Origin: an uncultured Victivallales bacterium
GTDB taxonomy: Bacteria > Verrucomicrobiota > Lentisphaeria > Oligosphaerales > JAFGRS01
DNA: 25,775 bases
Assembly: GCA_903834675.1 (NCBI GenBank)
Contig: CAILKC010000482.1
Coordinates: forward strand, 1-25,775
Reading direction: 5' to 3'
Shown: piece by piece, positions 1-8,793 of the stretch
Numbering within the stretch: position 1 is the stretch's first letter
How the letters are laid out: every line of letters begins with the position of its first letter
Translations under genes and position numbers: made by a program
Notes under the pieces: model-generated
What the model was told of the DNA's origin: nothing
What the model saw: the letters and a program-made list of their open reading frames with translations, nothing else
Database searches by the model: none

Positions 1-20
1 GAGCAACTCTTCCTCGACCT

Positions 21-177
21 ATGGCGCCCCTTCGGGGCTGAGAATCTGGGGTATGCCCGGTACCCAGGGCGCTGCCCTGGGCTGAGGGATGGCGCCCCTT
101 CGGGGCTGAAGAGGCAGAAGGGATGGCGCCCCTTCGGGGCTGAAGAGGCAGAAGGGATGGCGCCCCTTCGGGGCTGA
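21..177. repeat. Palindromic tandem repeat cluster (not CRISPR)
   Basis: Four copies of a 21-base unit begin at 21, 89, 123 and 157. Each contains the hairpin GCCCC-TTC-GGGGC. The last three copies are spaced exactly 34 bases apart and the stretches between them are identical (aagaggcagaaggg). Identical spacers argue against a CRISPR array. Between copies 1 and 2 lies a different hairpin, CCCAGGGC-GCT-GCCCTGGG (63-81), which recurs with other loops at 12824-12842 and 12955-12973. This looks like a REP-type dispersed element family. Confidence 0.85.
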
Positions 178-179
178 AG

Positions 180-573
180 AGGCAGAGGCGAACCCGCGAC
201 TTCCGCGGCTGGGGGTACCGCCGCGAAACGGTAGCGATGGGATGGCGGATCGAGATTGAAATCGGGATCGAATCGACGGGGGGGACTGCGGACACTCGTC
301 TCTCGACCCACCACGGCGGGTAGGCCCTCGACCCTCTGCGGTTCTCAGACCAGCAAACCCCTACGGAACTGACCTGCGCCCAAGGCGGACGGGCGCCCCC
401 CTGGCTCCACCGCCGCTTGACAGGACCCCTACACGTGCTAAAGTCACCCTAAAGATAGTAATACGATGGGGATTATGGTCCTTAGTCTAAGAAGTGTGTT
501 TTGGGTGTCGTCTATCCGCTGGGTCCACAACGGCCACGCAGGTGAGACTCCACGGCCACTGTGAGGCGATGAC
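180..573. other. Gene-free stretch upstream of the small membrane protein
   Basis: I see no supported gene here. The first part repeats the theme gatcgagat/gatcgaat. A relatively AT-rich patch at about 436-500 probably holds the promoter of the gene at 574, but I cannot fix a -35/-10 pair with confidence. Confidence 0.4.
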
Positions 574-777
574 ATGCGACCGGTCAGTTTCACGCGAACC
601 ACGATTGGGGTCATGCTGATCATCGGTCTGCTTTGGTGTCGGCCATTGATCTGGCTGTGCGGCATCATGATGATCTTTGCGGGTCTGACAGGAGTCTGCT
701 TCCTGGATCTTTTCTACCGGGCCATCCTGCCGAAGCGAAAGTCCGACGAAGAAGGCTTCGATGGTCCCTGTGCCTGA
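574..777 (+). CDS. Small membrane protein with two hydrophobic segments, DUF2892-like
   Basis: A 67-residue protein. ATG 574 is preceded by a plausible ribosome binding site (GAGG, about 8 bases upstream). Two hydrophobic segments are visible at roughly residues 9-24 and 26-47, followed by a basic then acidic tail (PKRKSDEE). The general pattern, with a short turn between two helices and a conserved-looking GLTGVC in the second, resembles the small DUF2892 (YgaP transmembrane-type) proteins, which lie in the inner membrane and have no firmly known function. Assignment by family feel only. The gene converges on the glycosidase-like gene ending at 798. Confidence 0.55.
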   Translation: MRPVSFTRTTIGVMLIIGLLWCRPLIWLCGIMMIFAGLTGVCFLDLFYRAILPKRKSDEEGFDGPCA

Positions 778-778
778 A

Positions 779-793
779 CGGCCAACCTGGCCG
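779..793. terminator. Short hairpin between convergent genes
   Basis: CGGCCA-ACC-TGGCCG forms a perfect 6-bp stem with a 3-base loop in the 20-base gap between two convergent stop codons. No U-tract follows on either strand, so any terminator role is a guess from position. Confidence 0.35.
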
Positions 794-797
794 GTGG

Positions 798-3700
798 TCA
801 GCGGTTCACCTTGAGCCCGCGTTCCGCGGTTTGGCCGGAGGCCAGTTCCGTGGCCCGGATCTGCCACTTGCCGGTCGGGTCATTGGCGGCGAGGTCAAGC
901 GTGACCGTGAAGCGCCCGTCTTTGGCGCCGTAGAAGCCGCTGAACTCCGCCGTCTTGCCCTCGGCGTCGAGGACATCCAGCCGCACCGGCACGACGGCCT
1001 CGAGGGGCTTGCCGTCGGCGTCGACGATGGCGACTTCACAGGTGACCGCGCCGCCCAGTTGGGCCTGCTCCGGGAGGGTGAGCCTGACTCCGGCGATGGG
1101 CCGCGCGGTGACCATGAGAACGGTCCCGCCGCCTGGGCCGAACTCGCGTTCGATCCTGAGAGTGCCGGCGCTGGCGGTGGCCGTGAGCGCCTTGCCTGCC
1201 GTGAGGTCGTAGACGCTGCCTGACGTGCGGTTCAGCGTCAGCGTGGCCGTGGTCGGCAGGCCCTTCTCCATCACCAGCCCGTACTGGCCCACGTAATCGC
1301 CGTACTCGCGCCGGTCGTTGGCGGCAAAGAGGTAATCCGTGCTGCCATAGCTCCGGACTCGAGTGATGACCTCGGGGGTCGAGGCGTCCGCGTAGCGGCG
1401 GTAGAAGGGGTCGAGATCCTGGCGCAAGGCCGCAGCCTGCTCCAGGATGGCAGCCTTGTCGAGGTCGGCCTTGCCCGTACGCCTGTAACTCCTCAGCCGG
1501 ATGTCCGGCACGATGGCCGGGGTCAGGAACTCGTCGGCCACGACCAGGCCACCCCGGCGCTGGAACTCCTGGATCTTGGTGGCTACCGTCCGGGTCAGCA
1601 CGTCGCAATCGGCCAGTACCAGCACCTTGAATCCATCCAGGCCGCGGGCGCTGATGGTTTCGTCGTAGAGGACCTGCGGCTGCAGTTCCGCGTACAGGAG
1701 AATCAGGTACGTGTCGGCGCCACCCCAGCCCCAGGAGCCCTTGCCGGCAAAGATCTGCGAGCTGAAACTCTCCAGGTAGCCGACGTCGCTCTGGCGGTCG
1801 GGCACCTGCAACAGGGCTGGTCCCAGCGGCTGGATCACGTCCCGGGCCAGTTGGCCAAGCACCGCCTGGGTTTCGGGGTTGGTGAAGCGGTACCCACCCT
1901 TGGAGCCGGTCGGCACCAGCGACTCCCAGCCGTGGTACATGATGCCTTGGATCGGGCGGGCCAGCTTGCACCAGAACGCTTCGCGGAGGTGGTCCGGGGA
2001 GATGGTGATGAAGTCAGCGTCGGGCTCGCTCTCCTGCCAGGTGGCCTTGGGGCTCTTGCTCTCCTCGCCGGGTTTCGGCTTCGGCGCCGTACCGGAGCGG
2101 TACCAGATGATCTGGGTCATCTTCATGACCTGCTGCGGCTGCTTGGCGCCGGCCGCCATGGCGAAGAGCTCGTCGGTGGCCAGCCCGATCTTGATCGGGT
2201 CCGGGTAGGAGTAGGTCCACTGCGAGACGACGTCGACCTCGCCGCCGCTGCCGTAGGTGCTCGGGACGCGCACGGCCGGGTCGAACCAGGTCCAGAGGTC
2301 GTTGCGGCCGGTGGACTTCAACCCGCGATGCACGGCTGAGTGCAGCGGGTTCCAGCCGTCGCCGTTCTTCCAGAACCAACGGTAGTAGGCGAGCAGGGGG
2401 TCATCGTCCGCGATCACCCGATCGAGGGGAAAGTCTTTCAGGGCGCGGTAGCTGACCCCGTTCTTGGCGTAGACCTGGTCCGGGATGTCGAACCCGGCGG
2501 CGCGGCGGAACTCGGCCCGGTCCCACTCGTGGAAGCAGACCTGCGAGCTGTCGCGCACCTCGGAATGGATCAGGGCCGCCTGCAGCCCCGGGTAGGCGCC
2601 GAAGCTCTGGGCGATCGAGGCCCCGACGTTGTAGCAGAACTCCTGGGCGCCCGGGGAGTTACCGCAGATATTCTCCTGCACCGACTTGCCCTCGTACACC
2701 TTGCCGGCGCGGTCGACGCGCTTCATCCCATCCTGCGAGTCGAGCCAACGGCCCGGACCGGGGTAGGCGGCCACACTGATGCCGTTGGCCAGAGCGCGGT
2801 CCAGGAGCCGTCGGTAGCTCTCGACGGCGCCCTGGTCGGCAGCCGGCCCCGGCTTGCCGTCCTTCCAGATCCGGGCGTGGTCAACCGGCGGTCCGCTGAG
2901 GCTGTGCGTAAAGCCGATCTTCTTCAGCAGGGCCAGGCCCTTGTCGTCCGTGAGGTTCGGACCGCCCCACATGACGACCGGCAGGCGCCGCGGCAAGGGG
3001 CGAGCGACGAGGGTCAGCGGAAAACTGACCGCGTCGGCCAAGGCCTTGCCGTCGGCCCCTTCGGCGCGTGCCTTCAGAAGGTAGGTGCCAGGCCGGCCAC
3101 GGGTGTCCACCGGCAGCTCGAGGGTGTGGCTGGCGCCGACGGCGAGAGCCGGCAGGGCCACCTGTTGCTCGGGGCAACCCTCGAGCGCCAGGATCAGCCT
3201 GGCGCCGCTCAGAGGCGTGCTGCGGTTGCTGGTCACGGTCCATTCGACCCGGGCCTCCTTCTCCATGCGGACGAACACGGTGCGGCCAGAGGCGGCCAGA
3301 CCGAGGGTACCGGAGTAGAAGCGGATGGCGGTATTGCTGAGCCGTACCTGCGAGATGAAGCCGGGGAAACCGCCTTGGCTGCTGCCGAAACGGTCGCCGA
3401 TGACCAGGGCGCGCGTGCCGGGGGTGACGCCCTGGCGGTCCGGGAACGTGCCACCACCGACCGCGGCGCCGTCGCAGTAAAACGTTCCCGTGCCGGCGCC
3501 ATCGTAGGCGAAAGCGAGGTGGCGCCAGACGCCCGGCTCAAAGCGCAAGGGCCTGGAGGTACAGGTCTCGATGGCGGTGCCGAAGCCCAGGTACGCCTGT
3601 AGGGTGCGCTGCCCGTCGACCGCGGCACCGAGAGTCAGTCCGTAATCACGCTGGCATTCCTGGGTGGGGTCCTTGTGTTTGTAGTTGACGTACATCTTGT

Positions 3701-4115
3701 CGAGGAGCCAGGCCGACCGCGGCTGGGTCGCCAGCTCCGGTTTGGGCTTGATCCACAGCTCGAGGGTGAAGGCGCCGGGTGGGGTGAGCTTCTCGCTGCC
3801 GCGCACCTCGGCCCCGCTGGCCTTGTCAGTGTCGCCCGGGCCAAACGACTCCAGACACGACCCAAACCGGCCATCCAGGGCGAAGGCGCCGCTACCCCGG
3901 AGCTTGAGGGCATGCCCATTGCCCGAGTTGTCCTCGGCCTCGGTGCCAGGCTGGAACTGCCAGAGCCCGAGCACGGTCGGCCCGCTGGCCTCGGCCCCAG
4001 CGTAGGGCTGTTGCCAGGATTGCACCTCGGGGTCCTGGGCCCCTGCCGCCAGGCCCAGTGCCAACCCGGCCACTACCCCAGCCACGGTCAGGCGGACGTC
4101 ACTGCGTATCTTCAT
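798..4115 (-). CDS. Secreted LamG-domain protein with glycosidase-like core
   Basis: About 1105 residues. I place the start at 4115 (MKIRSDVRL) because AGGAGA lies 5 bases upstream and a clean signal peptide follows (hydrophobic VAGVVAGLALGLAAGA, cleavage near AGA-QD, residue ~25). The open frame extends 42 codons further without a good start. Residues ~45-270 look like a LamG/concanavalin-type jelly roll (LWQF..., FTLELWIKPKP). From ~375 a TIM-barrel-like section begins (VVMWGGPNLTDDKG). Near ~830-880 a segment like the GH42 trimerisation/GATase-type fold appears (KVLVLADCDVLT, FQRRGGLVVADEF). The last ~100 residues look Ig-like. Probably an extracellular or periplasmic enzyme on a complex glycan; substrate and catalytic acids not identifiable by eye. 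Third gene of a minus-strand set, 23 bp after the HEAT/GH2-type gene. Confidence 0.75.
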   Translation of the reverse strand: MKIRSDVRLTVAGVVAGLALGLAAGAQDPEVQSWQQPYAGAEASGPTVLGLWQFQPGTEAEDNSGNGHALKLRGSGAFALDGRFGSCLESFGPGDTDKASGAEVRGSEKLTPPGAFTLELWIKPKPELATQPRSAWLLDKMYVNYKHKDPTQECQRDYGLTLGAAVDGQRTLQAYLGFGTAIETCTSRPLRFEPGVWRHLAFAYDGAGTGTFYCDGAAVGGGTFPDRQGVTPGTRALVIGDRFGSSQGGFPGFISQVRLSNTAIRFYSGTLGLAASGRTVFVRMEKEARVEWTVTSNRSTPLSGARLILALEGCPEQQVALPALAVGASHTLELPVDTRGRPGTYLLKARAEGADGKALADAVSFPLTLVARPLPRRLPVVMWGGPNLTDDKGLALLKKIGFTHSLSGPPVDHARIWKDGKPGPAADQGAVESYRRLLDRALANGISVAAYPGPGRWLDSQDGMKRVDRAGKVYEGKSVQENICGNSPGAQEFCYNVGASIAQSFGAYPGLQAALIHSEVRDSSQVCFHEWDRAEFRRAAGFDIPDQVYAKNGVSYRALKDFPLDRVIADDDPLLAYYRWFWKNGDGWNPLHSAVHRGLKSTGRNDLWTWFDPAVRVPSTYGSGGEVDVVSQWTYSYPDPIKIGLATDELFAMAAGAKQPQQVMKMTQIIWYRSGTAPKPKPGEESKSPKATWQESEPDADFITISPDHLREAFWCKLARPIQGIMYHGWESLVPTGSKGGYRFTNPETQAVLGQLARDVIQPLGPALLQVPDRQSDVGYLESFSSQIFAGKGSWGWGGADTYLILLYAELQPQVLYDETISARGLDGFKVLVLADCDVLTRTVATKIQEFQRRGGLVVADEFLTPAIVPDIRLRSYRRTGKADLDKAAILEQAAALRQDLDPFYRRYADASTPEVITRVRSYGSTDYLFAANDRREYGDYVGQYGLVMEKGLPTTATLTLNRTSGSVYDLTAGKALTATASAGTLRIEREFGPGGGTVLMVTARPIAGVRLTLPEQAQLGGAVTCEVAIVDADGKPLEAVVPVRLDVLDAEGKTAEFSGFYGAKDGRFTVTLDLAANDPTGKWQIRATELASGQTAERGLKVNR

Positions 4116-4138
4116 GGTATCTCCTATCGCGCCCCTCG

Positions 4139-5173
4139 TCAGTTCCCGATCCTGAGCACGTCCAGCCGCACCGGCTTCCAGATGCCGCCCGCCTGGGCCG
4201 TGTTCAGGACCCGCACGGTAACCTGGTTCTCCTGGCCCCACTTCAGGAAGGGCGTGACGTCCAGACCGAACGGCACGTCCCAGCCATTGGGCCCGATGTC
4301 GTGCTGACCGGCGTACTCACCGTTGACCCAGACCCAGGCGGTCTCGTCCACAGCGTCGAAGCACAGCTCGACGGCGTTGAGCACCGGCTTCTCCGGCAGC
4401 GTGACCCGACCGCGATACCAGCCGATACCGGCTTTGCCCTTGAAGCCGAAGTCGTCCCAGAACTTGCCGATGCTGACGGCGATCCAGTCGCTGTCCGGCA
4501 GCCCGGGGTCGAACCACTTCTCGACGTGGCCGTTCTGCTGTGGGTCGAACTTCAGCCGCCAGCCGTCCGTGGGCAGCGCGATCGTCTGCGCCACTCTGAC
4601 GAGGTTGTCGACGTGGTCGCGAACCGACTCGATTTTACGGAAGAATGGGAACGGGAAAAGCGCCTTGGAGGCGGCCTCTCGCACAGCATCGGATTCGTCT
4701 TTGCTGGCCGCTTGCAGCAGCGCGCGGGTCGTGTCATCCAGCGGCATCCGGGCCAGGATCTCGGCGGCACACTGCCGCATGGCGACGTTTTCCTTATCCT
4801 TCAGAGCCACGCCCAGACGCTCGAGGGTGAGGGCATTCTGGTCGTTGAGCCCGAGGAAGGCGATCATGCGGACCTCGGAGTCGGCGTGGCTGAGCGCCGT
4901 GGTCAGGACCTGGACGGACGGTTTGCCGAGGTCGCGCAGGCCGCGCGCGGCAGTGCGCCGGACCACGGCGTTCGGGTCGTTCAGCATATTGGTCAGGTGG
5001 CGGAGGGCTTCCTCCGAGTGCCCTTGGCTGAGTTCGAGGACCGCTGCCCGCCGCACCGCCGGGTCGGCAGAGGTGAGATCCGGCGTGCCCGCCGCGCCGA
5101 CCACCGCGGCGGCGCCCGCCGCCACCGCCATACTCCAGCGCGTCCTGATTCCTCGTGCGCGTTGATCATTCAT
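4139..5173 (-). CDS. Exported HEAT-repeat protein with GH2-type jelly-roll domain
   Basis: 344 residues. A basic start then a hydrophobic run (MAVAAGAAAVVGAAG) suggests export. Residues ~35-185 are HEAT/PBS-lyase-like repeats (ADPAVRRAAVLELSQG, DPNAVVRRTAARGLRDLG, DSEVRMIAFLGL, ESDAVREAASKAL). Residues ~200-344 match the sugar-binding jelly roll of glycoside hydrolase family 2 (WFDPGLPDSDWIAVSIGKFW, GIGWYRGRVTLPE, VWVNGEYAGQH, NQVTVRVLN). No catalytic barrel is present, so it is more likely a carbohydrate-binding or scaffold protein than an enzyme. Start ATG 5173 has AGAGGA about 12 bases upstream, slightly far; a second Met at residue 15 is the alternative. Likely cotranscribed with the gene 23 bp downstream. 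Confidence 0.8.
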   Translation of the reverse strand: MNDQRARGIRTRWSMAVAAGAAAVVGAAGTPDLTSADPAVRRAAVLELSQGHSEEALRHLTNMLNDPNAVVRRTAARGLRDLGKPSVQVLTTALSHADSEVRMIAFLGLNDQNALTLERLGVALKDKENVAMRQCAAEILARMPLDDTTRALLQAASKDESDAVREAASKALFPFPFFRKIESVRDHVDNLVRVAQTIALPTDGWRLKFDPQQNGHVEKWFDPGLPDSDWIAVSIGKFWDDFGFKGKAGIGWYRGRVTLPEKPVLNAVELCFDAVDETAWVWVNGEYAGQHDIGPNGWDVPFGLDVTPFLKWGQENQVTVRVLNTAQAGGIWKPVRLDVLRIGN

Positions 5174-5504
5174 GGGTATCAGTATCCTCTGGTTACTGAG
5201 GCTCTAGCAGAACCCCGCATCTGGCCCTGGAGCCCGCGATGCCATGGCCCGTTCCGGGCGGGTTCGCGGTGCCCGCCGTCTGCAAGACCCCCAGGTACGG
5301 CGGAAGCCCCGGCAGTGCCGGTGCGGACCGCCGGCTCCAGGCGAGAGGCTGGTGAGCCGAGGGTTCTGCAAGATCCTCTACTATCTTCTTGGCGATCTCT
5401 GCGTCTTGGCGAGATGACAACCATCCTGAATGCGGACTGGTATCAGGCCGATCCGCGGCCAAACGGCTAGGCACGGAGTTTCCGCGAGACAATGTACAGC
5501 CCGA
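5174..5504. other. Gene-free spacer with a dispersed-repeat-like motif
   Basis: 330 bp between two minus-strand secreted genes. No convincing gene. At 5385-5415 the phrase ttcttggcgatctctgcgtc and its continuation has the internally repetitive TTGGCG/TGCGTC pattern that I associate with abundant dispersed repeats in environmental bacteria. The promoter for the gene starting at 5173 may lie here, but I cannot place it. Confidence 0.4.
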
Positions 5505-8087
5505 TTACTTGGCGGTGAAGGTCACCAGGCTCCAGATCCGCAGGCCCGGCACCTGGAACTCGACCCGCCCATCCTTCACGACCGCCGCCAGCTTCACCTC
5601 GGCCTGGTCACCGTCGGCAGGGTGCAGCACGACCTCTCCGTCCAGAGCCGAGGTCCCGGGCGGCAGCGGCACCTTCACCCAGAAGGGCCCCACCGGGCGC
5701 ATCTCGTCCCGGTCGGCGTCGATATCGAGATTGAGCAACTGTATGAGCGTCTGCTTGCCGTGGAGGTAGGGGCGCAACTGGGTCGGGGCCGGGGCGTTGG
5801 TCTCCAGCCGGGACACCCCGAGCAGCGCCTGTTCGAGCCGCTTGAGCAGCTCCCGTTTCACCGGTGACTCGGCGGAGGGCTTGGGGATAGCGGATAGGAT
5901 GCTGCGGGTGCCCGAGTGTGCCGTGGCCGGGTCGGGGGTGTAACCCGCCGCCGTCTGCTGCCAGCCGAGGGAGGCCTTCCAGGCGCTCGCCTGCGCGGCG
6001 TCGGCCGCCTCGAAACCGGGATTCTGCAGCAGATTCCGGTCGCTGCCCACCTCGCCAAAGAAGACATCGTCGAACCAGGCCTTGCCGCTGTGGTAGCGGA
6101 AGATCGCGTGAACCGTCGCGGCGGTGACCGGCTTGGCCGGGTAAAGGGTGAACTCCGACTCCTGCCAGCCATGCGTCCCGGCCTTGAAGGGCGCGACCTG
6201 CGCCCAGAGTGGGCTGCCATCGTCATAGGTGAGGTCCACCCACAGCGAGTACTCATTGTCGCTGGGCCCGGAGACCTCCTCAGCCTTGCTCCAGCCGCGG
6301 ATGACCAGTGGCTTCGCCACGGTCTGATTGAGCTGCACCGTCTGCGAGGCGCCGCGGCTCTCGCTGACGGCGTTGGCGTTCAGGAACTGCAAGGGCTCGT
6401 CCGTGAGGCGGACGGTGCGCGGACTCGCCTCGAGGTCGGCGCCGGCGGGCTGCGGCCGTGGGTTGAAGCCCTCGTCGCGGTTGGCGAACCCTCCAGAGAT
6501 GAGCAGCCGACCGCCGGACGCCTGGAAGCTGCGCAGACTCTCGAGTTGCGGCTCGGACAGCGCTTGAAGGTCCGGGCAGAGAAGCAAGCGGTAGCGCGCC
6601 AGACGGGCCTCGAGATCAGGGTCTGGCCACAACTCCTGGTCGCCCAGCACCTCGACGTTGTAGGGGATGTGGGCCGCCTCGAGCGCCCGCGCCAGGCCGC
6701 TGAAGTGGTTGCTAGCCGCCTGGGTCGTGGGGACGTTATTCCCCAGTGCCACCGCGCCGCAGTAGCGTGGGGCAAACGAGGGCACCGAGTAGAGCAGCGC
6801 CACCGGCGTCGCGGCGGCATAGTTGCCGGTGAGCAGGTCGCGGTGCTGGCGAGCAAAGCGGGCGTAGGTCGCCAGCGCCGTATAGGTCGGCACGCTCATG
6901 GGGATACTGTGGTAGCCCTTCTGCGCGTCGCAGGCGAGGTTGTTGAGTTCGTAGTACGGGACGGCACCGTTGACATAGCACTCGGCCACGAAGACCTGCG
7001 AGCCCGCCACCTGAGCCATGAACTCGGCGCTGCCGAAGTCCCAGATCCAGGCCGGCTTACCGTGCCGACCCCCGGCGAGGTTGAGGGCGTACCACAGGCT
7101 GTTCGGATTCCGGGTGAAGGCGCGGTTGCTGTTTTCCAGGAAGATCAGGTCGCCGGCATCGGACAACAGCACATAGGGGTAGGGCTGCGGGCCGGTCGAG
7201 CCTTGGTTGCCGCAGATGGGGACCTCAGGCCGGGCCGCGTGCGAGGCCGCCACTTCGTCTTTCCACAGGTTCAGGTTGGACGCCAGCAGGAAACGCACGT
7301 ACTCGCGCACCACCGGGTCTTCGAGGCGTGCCGCGGGGGGCTGCTTCAGGGCAGCCTGCAGGTAAGCGCGGGGATCGAGGGCAGCGAGGTCCGTGATCCC
7401 CATCGCCTTCAGCCGTTCGGCAGGAAGGCCTTGCAGCCGCGCCTTGAACCCCGCCAGGCAGCAGGCGCACCAGCCCCCGTTGTCCGAACCCAGGCCAGAC
7501 GGGCCGCCAATGTTGTCCTGTCGCACCAGCGAGACGGCCGGATCCAGGGCGGCACGCAGGATCGAATCGCGGTGGAACTCATGCCAGCGCGGCGCGTTGT
7601 GACACATGTAGTGCAGGGAGTTCGCATTCTCACTGCCGTACTTGAAGTCACTGATCTTGCCGCCGCTGGGCAGCGCCACGCCGTTGGCCTCGGTGGGCTC
7701 ATACGACACGCCGAACTTGTCGAGCCAGAGCTTGAGGTCGTGGACCGGACTCTGCGGGAACTCCTGGTACTCGAGTCCGCCGCGGATGGCGCGCGGGACG
7801 AGAGGATGATCCTTCAGCAGGGGCAGACAACTCCACTCCGCGACCTCAGGCTGGAAATCTTGCAGGATCTGGTCGGTCGAGATGCCAGTCGGCCCGGAGT
7901 CCTTGTTGAAGGGGCCGACCATCGGGACCACGGCCTGTTTCCACCAGGGAAGCGCCTGCGGCTGGGCCTGGATGCAGTAGGGCACGAGCCAGCAGGCGAG
8001 GATAGCGCAGGCTCGAGCCAGGAGTGGTCTCCTGAACCCGTTACTGGCATGTCCGCACCCCGGGAAGTCCTGCGTCTGGTCGCTCAT
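5505..8087 (-). CDS. Secreted glycosidase-like protein with trimerisation-type and C-terminal binding domains
   Basis: About 860 residues. Start chosen at 8087 (MSDQTQDF), with AGGGAGA about 6 bases upstream; the frame is open further upstream but lacks such a site. A signal-peptide-like segment ends near residue 42 (CAILACWLVPYCIQA). Residues ~45-400 resemble the barrel of large GH42-like or uncharacterised glycosidases (SLVRQDNIGGPSGLG, WCACCLAGFKARL, NAPRWHEFH). Residues ~440-560 look like a trimerisation/GATase-like fold (YRLLLCPDLQALSEPQLESL, GGRLLISGGF). A jelly-roll carbohydrate-binding segment follows (~590-710: LQFLNANAVSESRG, NLLQNPGFEAAD). First gene of the minus-strand secreted set. 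Exact family and substrate not resolved. Confidence 0.75.
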   Translation of the reverse strand: MSDQTQDFPGCGHASNGFRRPLLARACAILACWLVPYCIQAQPQALPWWKQAVVPMVGPFNKDSGPTGISTDQILQDFQPEVAEWSCLPLLKDHPLVPRAIRGGLEYQEFPQSPVHDLKLWLDKFGVSYEPTEANGVALPSGGKISDFKYGSENANSLHYMCHNAPRWHEFHRDSILRAALDPAVSLVRQDNIGGPSGLGSDNGGWCACCLAGFKARLQGLPAERLKAMGITDLAALDPRAYLQAALKQPPAARLEDPVVREYVRFLLASNLNLWKDEVAASHAARPEVPICGNQGSTGPQPYPYVLLSDAGDLIFLENSNRAFTRNPNSLWYALNLAGGRHGKPAWIWDFGSAEFMAQVAGSQVFVAECYVNGAVPYYELNNLACDAQKGYHSIPMSVPTYTALATYARFARQHRDLLTGNYAAATPVALLYSVPSFAPRYCGAVALGNNVPTTQAASNHFSGLARALEAAHIPYNVEVLGDQELWPDPDLEARLARYRLLLCPDLQALSEPQLESLRSFQASGGRLLISGGFANRDEGFNPRPQPAGADLEASPRTVRLTDEPLQFLNANAVSESRGASQTVQLNQTVAKPLVIRGWSKAEEVSGPSDNEYSLWVDLTYDDGSPLWAQVAPFKAGTHGWQESEFTLYPAKPVTAATVHAIFRYHSGKAWFDDVFFGEVGSDRNLLQNPGFEAADAAQASAWKASLGWQQTAAGYTPDPATAHSGTRSILSAIPKPSAESPVKRELLKRLEQALLGVSRLETNAPAPTQLRPYLHGKQTLIQLLNLDIDADRDEMRPVGPFWVKVPLPPGTSALDGEVVLHPADGDQAEVKLAAVVKDGRVEFQVPGLRIWSLVTFTAK

Positions 8088-8170
8088 TCGATTCTCCCTC
8101 TCGCCCGGTCGTACACGGCGTCGTACACCATAGCTCGCGCTGCGCCCCAGGCCCCCTGCTGGCCGGAGCC

Positions 8171-8551
8171 TCAGGGCGCTGCAAAGACTCTCAGTTTGAG
8201 TTCCCTGATCGGCGCGAAATGCTTGGCGTTCCCGGAGCACAGAACCAACCCGCTCTCGGTTGCGGTCGCGGCGATGATGGCATCCGCGGCTCTGAGCCCG
8301 TGCGAGAGCGAGTACTCCTCGACGTAGATGGCGGCGCGGTGCCCGATATTCTCGGTCAAAGGGAGGGTCTGGAAACCAAGGTTTCTCAGGAAGTCGACAA
8401 CGTACCGATGTTGTCGCTTGTCTCTGGCGCCCTGAAGCAGTTCCATGTAGGTTAGGACGGACAGCAGGCGCTCACCCTCCTGATCCACGAGGTCGGCGGC
8501 CCGAGTGTCGCCGCGCTGAATCCAGATGAAGATATCGGTATCAAACAGCAC
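8171..8551 (-). CDS. PIN-domain toxin (VapC-like ribonuclease)
   Basis: 126 residues from a GTG start at 8551, with GGGGAGG about 8 bases upstream. PIN acidic residues are visible: D4 and D6 (LFDTDIF), E37 (YMELLQGA), D90 (RAADAIIAAT), and a polar C-terminal site (CSGNAKHF). PIN toxins are Mg-dependent RNases that block translation and are neutralised by the partner antitoxin. The upstream antitoxin overlaps this start by 11 bp, which fixes the pair as one operon. The open frame extends 54 codons upstream of the GTG, but that stretch lies over the antitoxin in another frame and looks non-native. Confidence 0.88.
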   Translation of the reverse strand: MLFDTDIFIWIQRGDTRAADLVDQEGERLLSVLTYMELLQGARDKRQHRYVVDFLRNLGFQTLPLTENIGHRAAIYVEEYSLSHGLRAADAIIAATATESGLVLCSGNAKHFAPIRELKLRVFAAP

Positions 8552-8777
8552 AGCACCGTCCTCCCCGAAGCTCCGCCATCTGCGCGTCGACGGAGGGGGC
8601 GTCCGGGCACATGCTGAAGAACGCCTGGTCTCGAACCCTGGCGGCGCCCGGCGGCAGCACCGGCCGGATCGTGCCCTTGACTTTGCCACGGTAGAGGATG
8701 CTGACGTCCTCACGGCGCTCCAACGCCTTGAGCACGTCCTTCATCCGGTACCTGAGATCGACCACGCTTGCTTCCAT
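8541..8777 (-). CDS. Phd/YefM-type antitoxin
   Basis: 78 residues. The N-terminal half has the Phd/YefM pattern: a start strand and helix (ASVVDLRYRMKDVLKAL), then a strand (DVSILYRGKVKGTIRPV). That fold dimerises and binds its own promoter. The C-terminal tail is the presumed toxin-neutralising part. ATG 8777 has AGGAG 7 bases upstream. The stop overlaps the toxin start. The promoter and inverted repeat directly upstream support autoregulation. Confidence 0.87.
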   Translation of the reverse strand: MEASVVDLRYRMKDVLKALERREDVSILYRGKVKGTIRPVLPPGAARVRDQAFFSMCPDAPSVDAQMAELRGGRCCAV

Positions 8778-8793
8778 CAGGCAACTCCTACAT

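Noticed and set aside
89..177. Possible CRISPR array
   Set aside because: The 34-base units have identical spacers, there are only three regular copies, and no cas genes are nearby; it is a tandem palindromic repeat.
2340..3602. 420-codon plus-strand frame opposite the LamG gene
   Set aside because: It is an antisense shadow in GC-rich DNA: no domain, low-complexity Val/Gly/Ala/Arg content, and the minus-strand protein has a signal peptide and recognisable folds.
4058..5470. 470-codon plus-strand frame opposite the HEAT/GH2-type gene
   Set aside because: It crosses an intergenic spacer and has no domain; the opposite strand carries clear HEAT repeats.
5193..5492. 99-codon minus-strand frame in the secreted-gene spacer
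   Set aside because: It is probably translated repeat sequence: no ribosome binding site and no family resemblance.
5916..8327. 803-codon plus-strand frame opposite the secreted glycosidase-like gene
   Set aside because: Shadow frame with repetitive Arg/Val/Gly composition and no domain; the minus-strand gene has a ribosome binding site and signal peptide.
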